Assembly (NCBI RefSeq): GCF_011769985.2
Contig: NZ_CP039734.2
Location: forward strand, 1,302,001 to 1,366,000
Direction: 5' to 3'
From: Sulfurospirillum diekertiae
GTDB lineage: Bacteria; Campylobacterota; Campylobacteria; Campylobacterales; Sulfurospirillaceae
Length of the DNA: 64,000 nt
Part shown: positions 42,349-50,053 of the stretch, piece by piece
Layout: each line of letters opens with the position of its first letter
Numbering within the stretch: position 1 is the first letter of the stretch
The notes under the pieces: generated by a model
Told to the model about the DNA's origin: nothing
The model's input: the letters and a program-made list of their open reading frames with translations, nothing else
Database searches by the model: none
Made by a program: the position numbers and the translations under genes

Positions 42349-43610
42349 TGAAAAAAGCAATTTGTATTGGTGCAACGAAATCTAATGATGGTAAAACACT
42401 TCTAACAACGGCACTCTTGCACCATTTCAAGAAAGATGTATCAGCGTTTAAATGTGGACCAGATTATATCGATCCACAGTTTCATGATGCCATTACAGGA
42501 GGCCATAGCGTCAATCTTGATGGTTATTTGATGAATGAAGAACAACTTCGATGGACATTTGAGCATTATCATCACAACTCTTTCGCAGTTATCGAAGGTG
42601 TCATGGGTTTTTACGATGGCATGGATAAGGGTGCTAGTGCGTACGATGTGGCAAAATCTTTACACGTTCCAAGTGTCATTGTCGTGGATGCCAGTGGAAG
42701 CTATATCACTATTGCCGCGGTCATCAAAGGATTGTTAACCTTTAGAGACGATCATACCATCAAAGGAGTGATTTTAAATAAAGTTAGTTCATCCATGCAT
42801 TTTTCACTTTTAGAAAAAGTAATAGAAGAAGAATTGCCTCACATCGCCGTTCTTGGTTGGATAAAAAAAGACCTCATTACTTTAGAATCAACGCATCTAG
42901 GGCTTGATCTCGAACATTTGGATAGGGAGCTTTTAGCACTCGTTTCAAAAGAAGTTTTAGAACATATCGATTTGGAGCTTCTGATGAGTTTAGCTACGTT
43001 TGAGCCTTTACATGTAAAGATTTATCCATTTGAAAAAATACCAAAAATACCACAAAAATTAGCCATCGTTCATGATGCAAATTTCTCTTTTTTATACCAT
43101 GATAATGTAAATTTTTTAAAAGAGGTCTTTGATGAGGTTGTGATGGTATCTGCTGTGAATGACGAAAAATGTGAAGCAGATGTTTTATATATCCCTGGAG
43201 GGTATGTCGAAACCAAAGAAGCGTATAAACGCATCGAAAATTCTCACACCTTTAAACACAGTGTGCTAGAGCATGCAAAAAACAAGCCAATTTATGGTGA
43301 GTGTGCAGGACTTATTTTTCTTGGAAAAAAGATTGATGAAAAACCAATGCTTGGGCTTTTAGATGTTGAGTTTAGTTTGCAAAAACGTTTTAAACGCATG
43401 GGGTATTATGATGCTGATTTTGATGGCATAAACACCAAAGGTCATGCTTTTCATTATAGTAGCCCCCATGATTTAGCAAACGGATATTTTCCTCTAGTTA
43501 AAAGAGATAACGGAGAGAATGGCGTATGGAAAAAAGATAAAGTATTTGGAACTTATTTACATACTTTTTTTAGAACGAATCCCCATTTGATCAAACAATA
43601 TTTTAGTTAA
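42348..43610 (+). CDS. cbiA: Cobyrinate a,c-diamide synthase
   Basis: The 420-residue glutamine-dependent amidase has the N-terminal ATP loop GATKSNDGKTLLT, FKCGPDYIDPQFH, and a C-terminal glutaminase with Cys in YGECAGLIFLG and His in YLHTFFR. It amidates the a and c acetates. The ATG overlaps the exporter stop (TAATG). A TTTACATGTAAA copy is at 43007-43018. It is the last committed corrin-ring enzyme of the operon. Confidence 0.94.
   Translation: MKKAICIGATKSNDGKTLLTTALLHHFKKDVSAFKCGPDYIDPQFHDAITGGHSVNLDGYLMNEEQLRWTFEHYHHNSFAVIEGVMGFYDGMDKGASAYDVAKSLHVPSVIVVDASGSYITIAAVIKGLLTFRDDHTIKGVILNKVSSSMHFSLLEKVIEEELPHIAVLGWIKKDLITLESTHLGLDLEHLDRELLALVSKEVLEHIDLELLMSLATFEPLHVKIYPFEKIPKIPQKLAIVHDANFSFLYHDNVNFLKEVFDEVVMVSAVNDEKCEADVLYIPGGYVETKEAYKRIENSHTFKHSVLEHAKNKPIYGECAGLIFLGKKIDEKPMLGLLDVEFSLQKRFKRMGYYDADFDGINTKGHAFHYSSPHDLANGYFPLVKRDNGENGVWKKDKVFGTYLHTFFRTNPHLIKQYFS
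43007..43018. repeat. TTTACATGTAAA palindrome, copy 10
   Basis: Inside cbiA, encoding Leu-His-Val-Lys; C/G flanks. Confidence 0.8.
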
Positions 43611-43634
43611 TATTTTTTAAAGTAAAGTGGCATT

Positions 43635-43835
43635 ATGAATAATAAAGATGAAAAAATTTGTCCATTGTGTGGAGAACGTAATGCTTGTCAGGTTGGAACT
43701 TCAAATCAATGCTGGTGCCATACTATTAAAGTGCCACAGGATTTATTAGACAAAATACCGCAAGAGAAAAAAGGTAAAGCTTGTATTTGTTATTTGTGTA
43801 TTAAAGAATATTTACAACATCAAAAAATAAAATAG
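43635..43835 (+). CDS. Cysteine-rich CWC-type small protein
   Basis: The 66-residue protein has eight cysteines in the pattern CPLCG, C, CWCH, CICYLC, matching the cysteine-rich CWC family, likely a zinc or iron-sulfur binding fold. There is no signal peptide. It sits 24 bases after cbiA and 16 bases before the precorrin-2 dehydrogenase-like gene. Function is unknown; metal handling for corrin or siroheme synthesis is only a guess from position. Confidence 0.75.
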   Translation: MNNKDEKICPLCGERNACQVGTSNQCWCHTIKVPQDLLDKIPQEKKGKACICYLCIKEYLQHQKIK

Positions 43836-43851
43836 TAGACTAGGACTAAAA

Positions 43852-44457
43852 ATGACATACATGCCTCTTTTATTTTCTCTGGAAGGAAAAAAAGTTTTGT
43901 TGATAGGTGCTGGTGCTATTGGACAACGAAAATTGGAAAAACTTTTGAATTATACTAGCTCAATTACTATTATGACAAAAGAGTGTTCTCACTCAATGAA
44001 AAAAATCATACATGAAAACAAGCTAATATTAATTACTAAAAGTTATGAACCAAATGATGTAAAAGACTATGATATTATCATAGCCACTATCGATAATCTT
44101 GATCTTCAAAAAAGCATCTATCAAGAGGCTAAGAAGTACTCAAAGCTCTATAACTGTGTTGATTTCCCAGAATATTGTGATTTCATGTTTCCTTCTATTG
44201 TACAAAAAGGAGATTTACAAATAGCGTTTTCAACAGGAGGGTATTCTCCTGGATTAGCAAAAGCGTTACGTGCGTTATTTGAGAGGATTATTCCTGATGC
44301 TGTAATTCCATTTTTAGAGGAAATGAAAGTGTTACGAAAAATGCATCCGAAAGGAGAAAATAGGCAAAAAATTTTTCATGATAAAGTTAATGTATTTGTA
44401 AAACAGCACTTTATAATGCCTACTAATGGAGAAGATTTAAATGGCAAGACCCGTTAA
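43852..44457 (+). CDS. Precorrin-2 dehydrogenase-like protein (siroheme synthase N-terminal domain)
   Basis: The 201-residue protein is of the CysG-N/Met8p/SirC type, with the NAD site LLIGAGAIGQRKLEKLL near residues 15-31, then ATIDNLDLQKSIY and FPSIVQKGDLQIAFSTGG. It should oxidise precorrin-2 to sirohydrochlorin, providing the substrate of CbiK and of siroheme synthesis. It overlaps the following TetR-type gene by 17 bases. It closes the set of enzymes between uroporphyrinogen and cobamide in this window. Confidence 0.9.
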   Translation: MTYMPLLFSLEGKKVLLIGAGAIGQRKLEKLLNYTSSITIMTKECSHSMKKIIHENKLILITKSYEPNDVKDYDIIIATIDNLDLQKSIYQEAKKYSKLYNCVDFPEYCDFMFPSIVQKGDLQIAFSTGGYSPGLAKALRALFERIIPDAVIPFLEEMKVLRKMHPKGENRQKIFHDKVNVFVKQHFIMPTNGEDLNGKTR

Positions 44458-45003
44458 ATACGATTTAATAAAAATACTTGATGATGCAATGGAACTTTTT
44501 TGGGAAAAAGGGTTTGAAAATGTATCAATTGTAGACTTGATTCTACATACAGGTATCAATCGAAGTACAATGTACTCTTTATTTTCAGATAAAGAGGCGT
44601 TATTTAAAGAAGCACTCCATCACTATTATGCAAAAAGAGCTTCAATGATGATAGGAATATTGCAAACGAATACCGGTAAAAAAGGTGTAGAACTATTTTT
44701 AGGTAAGTTCATTTTTCGTGAAGAATTTAGAGCTTGTCTTTTTAGCATCTGTATGGGAAAAGGCGACTTTATGCGAGAAGAAGTATTTGATGTTCCAAAG
44801 AAGTTTTTTTTAGATTTAAGACAGCAACTTGAAAAAAATTTAATGGATGCCTCTGCAAATGGTGAATTTAATGGTAATGCAAAAGCAATAGCACTTACCA
44901 TCGTAACTATATAGTTCATGGCTTTAGCATTCATGGTAAATATAACCACCAAAAAGAAGATGGCGAATTAATTATACAAACCATACTAGCACTGCTCAAA
45001 TAA
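44441..45003 (+). pseudogene. TetR-family regulator broken by a frameshift
   Basis: The first frame (44441-44914, 157 residues) has a good TetR helix-turn-helix (VSIVDLILHTGINRSTMYSLF) in the N-terminal ~55 residues and ends abruptly at TAG 44912-44914. The frame starting at 44911 continues without a break to TAA 45001-45003 with plausible C-terminal regulator sequence (IVHGFSIHG, then ELIIQTILALLK). Removing two bases in the ATATAT-like run at 44909-44913 restores one frame. It is therefore a recent frameshift, a phase-variable site or a sequencing error. The full protein would have ~186 residues and could have controlled the redox cluster that follows. Confidence 0.75.
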
Positions 45004-45148
45004 TCACACAACTCCTAACTAAGTTTAAATTATCTTAAATAGTATTTTGGAACAAATATTCCAGAATACGTGATTATCTACTTTTACTCCACAAGTTACC
45101 TATATATTTTCATTATAATCTTCAAATATAACAAAGAAGGAAGAACAA

Positions 45149-45799
45149 ATGAAAGTTTTAGGAGTATCCGGCTCACCGATTAAAAATAGTAATAGTGATC
45201 GTGCTTTGCAAGCTGTGCTCGACGCAATTGGATTGGAATCAGAATTTATTAAATTATCAGACTATACCGTTGGACCATGCAACGCCTGTTTGGGATGCGT
45301 GACAACGAATCGTTGCGTTATAAAGGATGATGGAAATACATTGTGCGATAAAGTTAAAGAAGCGGATGTTCTAGTGGTATCAGGATTTACTCCCTATTCA
45401 ACATTAGATTCAAGAACAAAAGCCTTTATGGAGCGGCTCTACCCTTTGCGCCACAACAATGGATATTTGGCCGGTAAACTCGGTGCTGCTGTTATTACTT
45501 CGTGCGTAACTGCACCAAGTGAAATGTTGCCTCCTGCTGCACAATTGGGTGCAAATGCTATTCATTATTTTATGATGGAAGAAGGAATGAACTTTGTAGG
45601 ATCACTTCTAGTCCACGGTAATGTCCCTTGTGTTAAGTGTGGGAATGGCGATGTATGTCAAATGTCTGGATTTAAAATGCTCTATGGTGCTGAGGCTACG
45701 GTTGATTCTGTGGGTATTCATGCGTTTGAAAATCAACTAGAAATCATACAACAAGCAAAAGATTTGGGAAAAAAACTACGAGAATCATTAGTATTTTAA
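45149..45799 (+). CDS. Flavodoxin-fold NAD(P)H-dependent oxidoreductase
   Basis: The 216-residue protein begins with the FMN phosphate loop GVSGSPIKNSNSDRAL. A cysteine-rich insertion CNACLGCVTTNRC follows near residues 44-56, as in iron-sulfur flavoprotein-like reductases. A second cluster, CVKCGNGDVC, lies near 162-171. It probably binds FMN and perhaps an iron-sulfur cluster. AAGAAGGAAGAACAA precedes the ATG. It is the first gene of a four-gene cluster ending at the terminator near 47182; the frameshifted TetR gene lies just upstream. Confidence 0.8.
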   Translation: MKVLGVSGSPIKNSNSDRALQAVLDAIGLESEFIKLSDYTVGPCNACLGCVTTNRCVIKDDGNTLCDKVKEADVLVVSGFTPYSTLDSRTKAFMERLYPLRHNNGYLAGKLGAAVITSCVTAPSEMLPPAAQLGANAIHYFMMEEGMNFVGSLLVHGNVPCVKCGNGDVCQMSGFKMLYGAEATVDSVGIHAFENQLEIIQQAKDLGKKLRESLVF

Positions 45800-45809
45800 A
45801 GGATTATAT

Positions 45810-46229
45810 ATGGATAACATTACATTTTTAAAGAGAGGATTTTTTGAAAGAGTTTCAGGAAAACCTGCAACACATGAGCCTAAAGATAGTAGTTGTTGGG
45901 GATATTTAGATGGGAAAATTTGTATTGACCTAAATAAGGCTGATGAATTAAAAATACGTGGTGGTGCAGTTCGTCTTGAAGGGAAAAGCCTTCCTTTAAG
46001 AGTGTTGGTAATACAGAGTAAAAGTGGAGAATACAAAGCATATCAAAATAAATGTACACATATGGGAAGGCGGTTAGATTTAGTGCCTGGTACGGATACA
46101 GTGCAATGCTGTAGCTTGAATAAAGCGACCTTTGATCTTTATGGAAATAAACTTTATGGTCCTGTTTCAAAATCTATCAAGTGTTATACTGTGATAAAGG
46201 AGGATGACAATCTTATAATTTCAATTTAA
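45810..46229 (+). CDS. Rieske-type ferredoxin-like protein with an altered ligand motif
   Basis: The 139-residue protein has the Rieske fold pattern. The first motif is CTHMGRRLDL; the second reads QCCSLNKATFDL, where Rieske proteins normally have C-x2-H followed by G-x-x-F-D. The position of the second His is therefore Asn. Either the [2Fe-2S] site uses another ligand, or the protein binds no standard Rieske cluster. AAAGGATTATAT precedes the ATG. It lies 10 bases after the flavodoxin-fold gene, so the two probably work together. The codon is AAT in the given sequence. Confidence 0.75.
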   Translation: MDNITFLKRGFFERVSGKPATHEPKDSSCWGYLDGKICIDLNKADELKIRGGAVRLEGKSLPLRVLVIQSKSGEYKAYQNKCTHMGRRLDLVPGTDTVQCCSLNKATFDLYGNKLYGPVSKSIKCYTVIKEDDNLIISI

Positions 46230-46307
46230 AATCATTACTTTAGGCGTAGGTGGACGGTGTATAAAACTTGTCTCAAAATGATAAAAAAATTAAAAAAGGA
46301 AAATAGT

Positions 46308-46706
46308 ATGATCACAATACCAGATAATGTAGCAACTTTGCTCAATGACGACGGAGCATCAAAAGTTTTAACAACAGTAGCTGAAGACGGTGTACCACAC
46401 TCTATTGTTGTAGGCAGCATCATGGCGCCAGATAGTCAAACAATTTGTGCAGCTGAAATATTGATGAAAAAAACTGCTAAAAATCTAGAGACCAATAAAA
46501 ACATCGCAGTTTTATGTCTTAAAGGAACAGAGTCTTATCTTGTAAACGCTACTGTCGTTGAAAGACAAACTGAGGGCGAGTTATTTGAGAGCGTAGCTGC
46601 GCAAATGAAAAAAGCAGGATTACCAATGAGTGCTTTATGGATATTTAAACCAACAGCTATATTTGATCAAAGTGCCGGAGAAAATGCTGGTACACAAATC
46701 GCATAA
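46308..46706 (+). CDS. Pyridoxamine 5'-phosphate oxidase-like flavin-binding protein
   Basis: I take the ATG at 46308 behind AAAAAGGAAAATAGT; the frame is open to 46257. The 132-residue protein has the split-barrel pattern of the PNPOx-like family (KVLTTVAEDGVPHSIVVGS, then KKTAKNLETNKNIAVLCL). Such proteins bind FMN, F420 or heme; this one is too short for true PNPOx. It belongs to the four-gene redox cluster. Function is unknown. Confidence 0.75.
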   Translation: MITIPDNVATLLNDDGASKVLTTVAEDGVPHSIVVGSIMAPDSQTICAAEILMKKTAKNLETNKNIAVLCLKGTESYLVNATVVERQTEGELFESVAAQMKKAGLPMSALWIFKPTAIFDQSAGENAGTQIA

Positions 46707-46737
46707 TCAATACAATAAATTTTAGAGGATGTATACT

Positions 46738-47097
46738 ATGAGTTCATTTCAAATTGATTTTTTAGGTATGTCAATTATGAATAATACACCTGTTCACTTT
46801 TTTCTTTCAGGGATAATGATAGGTTTATTCGTTTGGGCAACATTTTTTGCAAATGAAGAGCAAAAAGTAAAAGCAGTAAAAATAATGAAAGTTTGGTTTG
46901 CTTTGGTCTTGTTATCTGGATGTTACGTGTGGACGCTTGTTCCTTTTAGCATTCCATTACTCATCAAAAGCGTTGGTGGAATATTCTTGTTTTGGTTTAT
47001 GCTACAAATTGTTAAAGATCCAACAAGTAAACCATTTTGGGGTCTTGCTGTGCTTACAACAATTGTCGGTCTAGGGTTAGCATTCACTGTTATTTAA
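46738..47097 (+). CDS. Small membrane protein of the redox cluster
   Basis: I prefer the ATG at 46738 because AGAGGA at 46722-46727 is too close to the ATG at 46729. The ~119-residue protein has four hydrophobic segments and few charged residues. I do not recognise a family. It ends the cluster of flavodoxin-fold, Rieske-like and PNPOx-like genes and may link it to the membrane. A terminator follows at 47182. Confidence 0.65.
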   Translation: MSSFQIDFLGMSIMNNTPVHFFLSGIMIGLFVWATFFANEEQKVKAVKIMKVWFALVLLSGCYVWTLVPFSIPLLIKSVGGIFLFWFMLQIVKDPTSKPFWGLAVLTTIVGLGLAFTVI

Positions 47098-47181
47098 AGC
47101 ACAGAAAATTTATAATAAAAGAGTTTCCCTATAATTTTATATTGAAGCTATAAACCTTTCATCTTTTCATAAACGAAGAGT

Positions 47182-47214
47182 GAGACTATCGATTTAAAAT
47201 AGATAGTCTCTTTA
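47182..47214 (+). terminator. Terminator after the redox cluster
   Basis: GAGACTATC at 47182-47190 pairs with GATAGTCTC at 47202-47210 across an 11-base AT-rich loop, followed by TTT. It ends the plus-strand cluster and marks the left border of the accessory region. Confidence 0.7.
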
Positions 47215-47312
47215 AATAATCTTAAGGTATTGTCTTTTGTCATACGAATAGCAATATTAAACGTATTATTAAAAACATATGCTTAATTTAGGATTTAGTG
47301 TAAATTTATCAT

Positions 47313-47495
47313 TTATAAAATTGAACTTCGTCTGCTATTTGGTTCTTTTTTTACGTGTTTGTCGTGAGTTTTAGCCCTTTTTTCATTTAAAATTTTCATC
47401 ATTTCCTCATGAAAAATAAAGTGATCTTTGTTGGCTTTATTTTTGAGGCGCTCTTCAATCAAAGGGGGCAAGCTCTTTAGCCTCTTCTTTGTCAT
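47313..47495 (-). CDS. Possible 60-residue basic protein at the end of the small-protein cassette
   Basis: A frame starting at the ATG at 47495, overlapping the end of the preceding gene by 41 bases, gives a 60-residue basic, helical protein (KSLPPLIEERLKNK, then KILNEKRAKTHDKHVKK). A longer start at 47561 is possible. There is no membrane segment, unlike the other genes in the cassette. I do not recognise it. It could be the second member of a small toxin-antitoxin-like pair with the preceding gene, which has a Phd-like segment, but this is speculation. Confidence 0.4.
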   Translation of the reverse strand: MTKKRLKSLPPLIEERLKNKANKDHFIFHEEMMKILNEKRAKTHDKHVKKEPNSRRSSIL

Positions 47496-47799
47496 AACAC
47501 TCTTGTAATATCTTATACTCCGCATAAGGCAGTAAAACACATTGAGGAATTTCTTTTTCATCGGTGATAATCACACTTTGAATTTTATACGAAGCCACTT
47601 TGTCTAAGATTGTCCATAGATGTCGTTCAAACTTGACACGGGTGGTGGTGAGAAACATAACATAATCCAGTAATGCCTTTTCTTCCTGACGGCGTTGTGC
47701 ACGCTGTTTGGATTCCTCTTTTTCAATCTTGTATAACCAGTAGGCTACAGCCATCATAAATAGGCATATAATCGCTTTCCCTAGTGTTGTTTCACCCAT
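47455..47799 (-). CDS. 114-residue protein: one membrane helix plus Phd/YefM-like segment
   Basis: I take the ATG at 47799 (MGETTLGKAI), which overlaps the previous stop as TAATG and follows AAAGGAGAAGAA; the frame is open to 47838. A single membrane helix (~8-24) is followed by a charged coiled region (EKEESKQRAQRRQEEK). A C-terminal part, SVIITDEKEIPQCVLLPYAEYKIL, resembles the strand-turn-helix of Phd/YefM antitoxins. I do not know this combination. It belongs to the seven-gene minus-strand cassette. Confidence 0.6.
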   Translation of the reverse strand: MGETTLGKAIICLFMMAVAYWLYKIEKEESKQRAQRRQEEKALLDYVMFLTTTRVKFERHLWTILDKVASYKIQSVIITDEKEIPQCVLLPYAEYKILQECYDKEEAKELAPFD

Positions 47800-47882
47800 T
47801 ATTTCTTCTCCTTTATTTGCCTTAAATAATAGACCCATAGAGCCAACGCGGTTACGAATATCATTGTTGGTGTTATTTCCAT
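47799..47882 (-). CDS. 27-residue single-pass membrane peptide
   Basis: A very small frame with a clear ribosome binding site (AGGAGAAATATA before the ATG, minus strand) and a TAATG junction to the next gene. The product is one hydrophobic helix (TMIFVTALALWVYYLRQ) with a basic tail. Good spacing and coupling on both sides make it likely to be translated. Function unknown. Confidence 0.55.
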   Translation of the reverse strand: MEITPTMIFVTALALWVYYLRQIKEKK

Positions 47883-47892
47883 TATATTTCTC

Positions 47893-48261
47893 CTATTTTC
47901 TCCATGCCGAAAAAAGCCATCGAGTGCTTTTACGTATCGTTTGTATCAGCTGCATCTGTTGAAGGATGCGTTTTGCGGTGAAATAATCCCATAAGAGCCA
48001 AGCAAGTACCATGACCACCAAAGCAGCATAGATTGAAACAAAGCAGAGCATGTATAAGGCAACTGCATAGATTCCTGCTACAAGAGTGGCAAAAGGGTAT
48101 TTAAACACCTTCACATCCCAAATCCTAACAGCCCAATACCATCCTAACCAATAAGCAGGTATCAGGATTATCATTACAAGTATGAGTCCTAGAATAAGTG
48201 CGATACCACCTCCTGCTTCTTCATTGTTAATACACCACTGTGGTCCATAATTATCGGACAT
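47893..48261 (-). CDS. 122-residue multi-pass membrane protein
   Basis: The protein has a short polar N-terminus (MSDNYGPQWC), three to four hydrophobic helices rich in Trp, and a basic C-terminal tail. AAGAAGGAGAAAAAGC precedes the ATG on the minus strand. No family recognised. It is the largest member of the small membrane protein cassette. Its G+C appears higher than that of the island genes to the right. Confidence 0.65.
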   Translation of the reverse strand: MSDNYGPQWCINNEEAGGGIALILGLILVMIILIPAYWLGWYWAVRIWDVKVFKYPFATLVAGIYAVALYMLCFVSIYAALVVMVLAWLLWDYFTAKRILQQMQLIQTIRKSTRWLFSAWRK

Positions 48262-48276
48262 AGCTTTTTCTCCTTC

Positions 48277-48462
48277 TTAAAATAAACGATCCAGCCATTT
48301 CTTCACCCAAGGATGATGACCAAATAGCACAAGCCCTAAAGCAACTATGCCTAAGAACACACAATAGAGTAAAAAGACAACCATCTCTGTTTTCATCCCT
48401 GGTTCATAGAGCACGTAAGAGCCCAAAAACAAGAACAGTGCTAGTGCACTGTTGTTAAACAT
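48277..48462 (-). CDS. 61-residue two-helix membrane protein
   Basis: Two hydrophobic helices are separated by a short polar turn (YEPGMKTE), with a basic C-terminus (HHPWVKKWLDRLF). Its ATG overlaps the previous stop (TAATG), so it is translationally coupled. Function unknown. Confidence 0.6.
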   Translation of the reverse strand: MFNNSALALFLFLGSYVLYEPGMKTEMVVFLLYCVFLGIVALGLVLFGHHPWVKKWLDRLF

Positions 48463-48659
48463 TAAGACTCCTCTTTTAGTGCTTGAATGGGATGGCTATC
48501 AGCAGCCACTAAACGCCTAAACTCTTTAAGCGCACTCTGTAGCATTAAGTCCTCTTTAGCTTCTCTTTGTTCATGATAGTTAGAGGAGATAAAAAGTATC
48601 CAGAAAATAAAGAGAGCTGGCCACACTAGCGCAAGGGTAGGGAAATCAAAGCAGCTCAT
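48462..48659 (-). CDS. 65-residue single-helix membrane protein
   Basis: One membrane helix (~8-25) is followed by an amphipathic, charged C-terminal half (NYHEQREAKEDLMLQSALKEFRR). It overlaps the upstream gene by ATGA and the downstream gene by TAATG. The layout, one helix then a coiled segment, repeats that of the neighbouring 65-residue protein. Function unknown. Confidence 0.6.
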   Translation of the reverse strand: MSCFDFPTLALVWPALFIFWILFISSNYHEQREAKEDLMLQSALKEFRRLVAADSHPIQALKEES

Positions 48660-48853
48660 ATCTTTTTCTCCTCTTTAAGACTTTCATAAAGTTTTCGGGC
48701 TATGGTTTTAGCCAATAGAACATCTTCAATATGTGCTTGCCTTCTCTCTAAGCGGTGTAATATCCCGTATACAATAGCGCCAATACTGATTCCCACGATA
48801 ATGGTGATTAGAAACGGTGTGTTAACACAGATGAGATGGTTTAAATCCATCAT
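48656..48853 (-). CDS. 65-residue single-helix membrane protein, first gene of the cassette
   Basis: The ATG at 48853 (or the adjacent one at 48850) follows AAAAAAAGGAGAAAGC on the minus strand. One hydrophobic helix (~12-31) is followed by a charged helical tail (HRLERRQAHIEDVLLAKTIARKLYESL). It is the first gene of the minus-strand cassette. The sequence 48854-49270 upstream of it should contain the promoter; I see only a small CCCTT/AAGGG hairpin at about 48970-48988 and an AT-rich block there, and no gene. Confidence 0.6.
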   Translation of the reverse strand: MMDLNHLICVNTPFLITIIVGISIGAIVYGILHRLERRQAHIEDVLLAKTIARKLYESLKEEKKI

Positions 48854-49270
48854 GCTTTCTCCTTTTTTTAGGCATAGTTTTATCCTTGTTTTTTTTCTAA
48901 AAACCTGTTTTTTTAGACAGAACTAGGGTAGGGTGGTTTTTACATAATGCTCAAATGGTTAGGAAATATTCCCTTAAAGAATAAGGGCTAAGAAGGCAGT
49001 GATCCACGAGGGAGATGCGAAAAGAAAAAAGCTTGGTATCTAAAAAGCACCATGGTTTTACAAATGAACTTGATGGTTAAACACATGGTCTTTTACTCCT
49101 TTTTTCTTTTTTTACACATCATATTATAATCCTAAAATAATGCAAAGTCAAGCGGGTAAATGCCGATAGAATAGGGCTTAGATGCATTGTTGAGCGCTTT
49201 GATTTTTGAATAATTTTAGCTATAATGGCGCACGCACGCACTCCTGCTAAGAGAAATTTAAGCTCTTTTT

Positions 49271-49570
49271 TCATTTTTTCAAAAGGGTATCATTTAAATT
49301 CTCTTGTTTTTTATCACCTAAATCGTAAGAGGGTGTTATAACACTATGATAAAGCCCATGGCTTTTTACCCAATCGTATAAACACTTTTCACAAATATCC
49401 ATGTTGAGTCTACTTATATCTTCCAATAAGGCACCGTCATACCCAAAGGTATGCTCACTGTGTATCAACTCTTTATGCAAGCTATTACTTTCATAATGTT
49501 CACCACAGACATCACACCGTATTTGGTTTAAGACATCCACTTCTTGTAACTCTTTTTTAAAATAATGCAT
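49271..49570 (-). CDS. 99-residue protein with two CxxC pairs
   Basis: The protein contains CDVCGEHY near residues 19-26 and CEKC near 60-63, probably a zinc site, with a conserved-looking helical middle. No membrane segment. It lies 12 bases after a 34-residue frame on the same strand and may be in one operon with it. Function unknown. It is in the accessory region, and I do not recognise a phage or plasmid family. Confidence 0.55.
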   Translation of the reverse strand: MHYFKKELQEVDVLNQIRCDVCGEHYESNSLHKELIHSEHTFGYDGALLEDISRLNMDICEKCLYDWVKSHGLYHSVITPSYDLGDKKQENLNDTLLKK

Positions 49571-49582
49571 GAGCTCTTCTTG

Positions 49583-49687
49583 CTACAGAGCATGCACAAG
49601 ATGCACAATAAACTCAACACTAATGACAAACAGTGCATAATGATGCTCTCTAGTAATCAGTTTTCGCTCGTTTATTTTTTGTTTCAT
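49583..49687 (-). CDS. Possible 34-residue small protein upstream of the CxxC gene
   Basis: The ATG at 49687 is preceded on the minus strand by AAGGAGAATACGAAC, a good ribosome binding site. The product is basic at the N-terminus (MKQKINERK) with a moderately hydrophobic C-terminal half. It ends 12 bases before the CxxC gene. Could be a leader peptide or a small membrane peptide. Confidence 0.45.
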   Translation of the reverse strand: MKQKINERKLITREHHYALFVISVEFIVHLVHAL

Positions 49688-49834
49688 GTTCGTATTCTCC
49701 TTGTGTTTTAGTACAGTAATTATAAAATAAATTCGAAAAAAATACAAGAGCCTAAATATTTAAATAAATACAAAGAATAATTATAATATAATTATATAAG
49801 CATAAAAAGCACTAAAAGTCAAGCAAGGAAAACC

Positions 49835-50053
49835 ATGGAGCGAGAAAAACTCAATACACTTTTTAAACACGCAGGCCTCAGTAAAAAAGAGTTTGCTCAA
49901 AAGCTATCAATGAATTACCAAAGTGTTAACCAATGGGAATCTACCCAAAACGCTCCTTTATGGGTATGGTCTTGGTTAGAGAACTATGCTAAAGCGAGAA
50001 AGTTTGATGAAATGATGGCATTAGGGAAAAGTATGGAGGAGGGTAAGCGATAG
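49835..50053 (+). CDS. Small HTH (XRE-like) DNA-binding protein
   Basis: The 72-residue protein is almost entirely a helix-turn-helix domain (GLSKKEFAQKLSMNYQSVNQWES), with a short helical tail. It is divergent from the 49583-49687 / 49271-49570 genes, which is the classic position for a local repressor of an accessory operon. AAGGAAAACC precedes the ATG. It probably regulates the minus-strand genes and itself. Confidence 0.75.
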   Translation: MEREKLNTLFKHAGLSKKEFAQKLSMNYQSVNQWESTQNAPLWVWSWLENYAKARKFDEMMALGKSMEEGKR

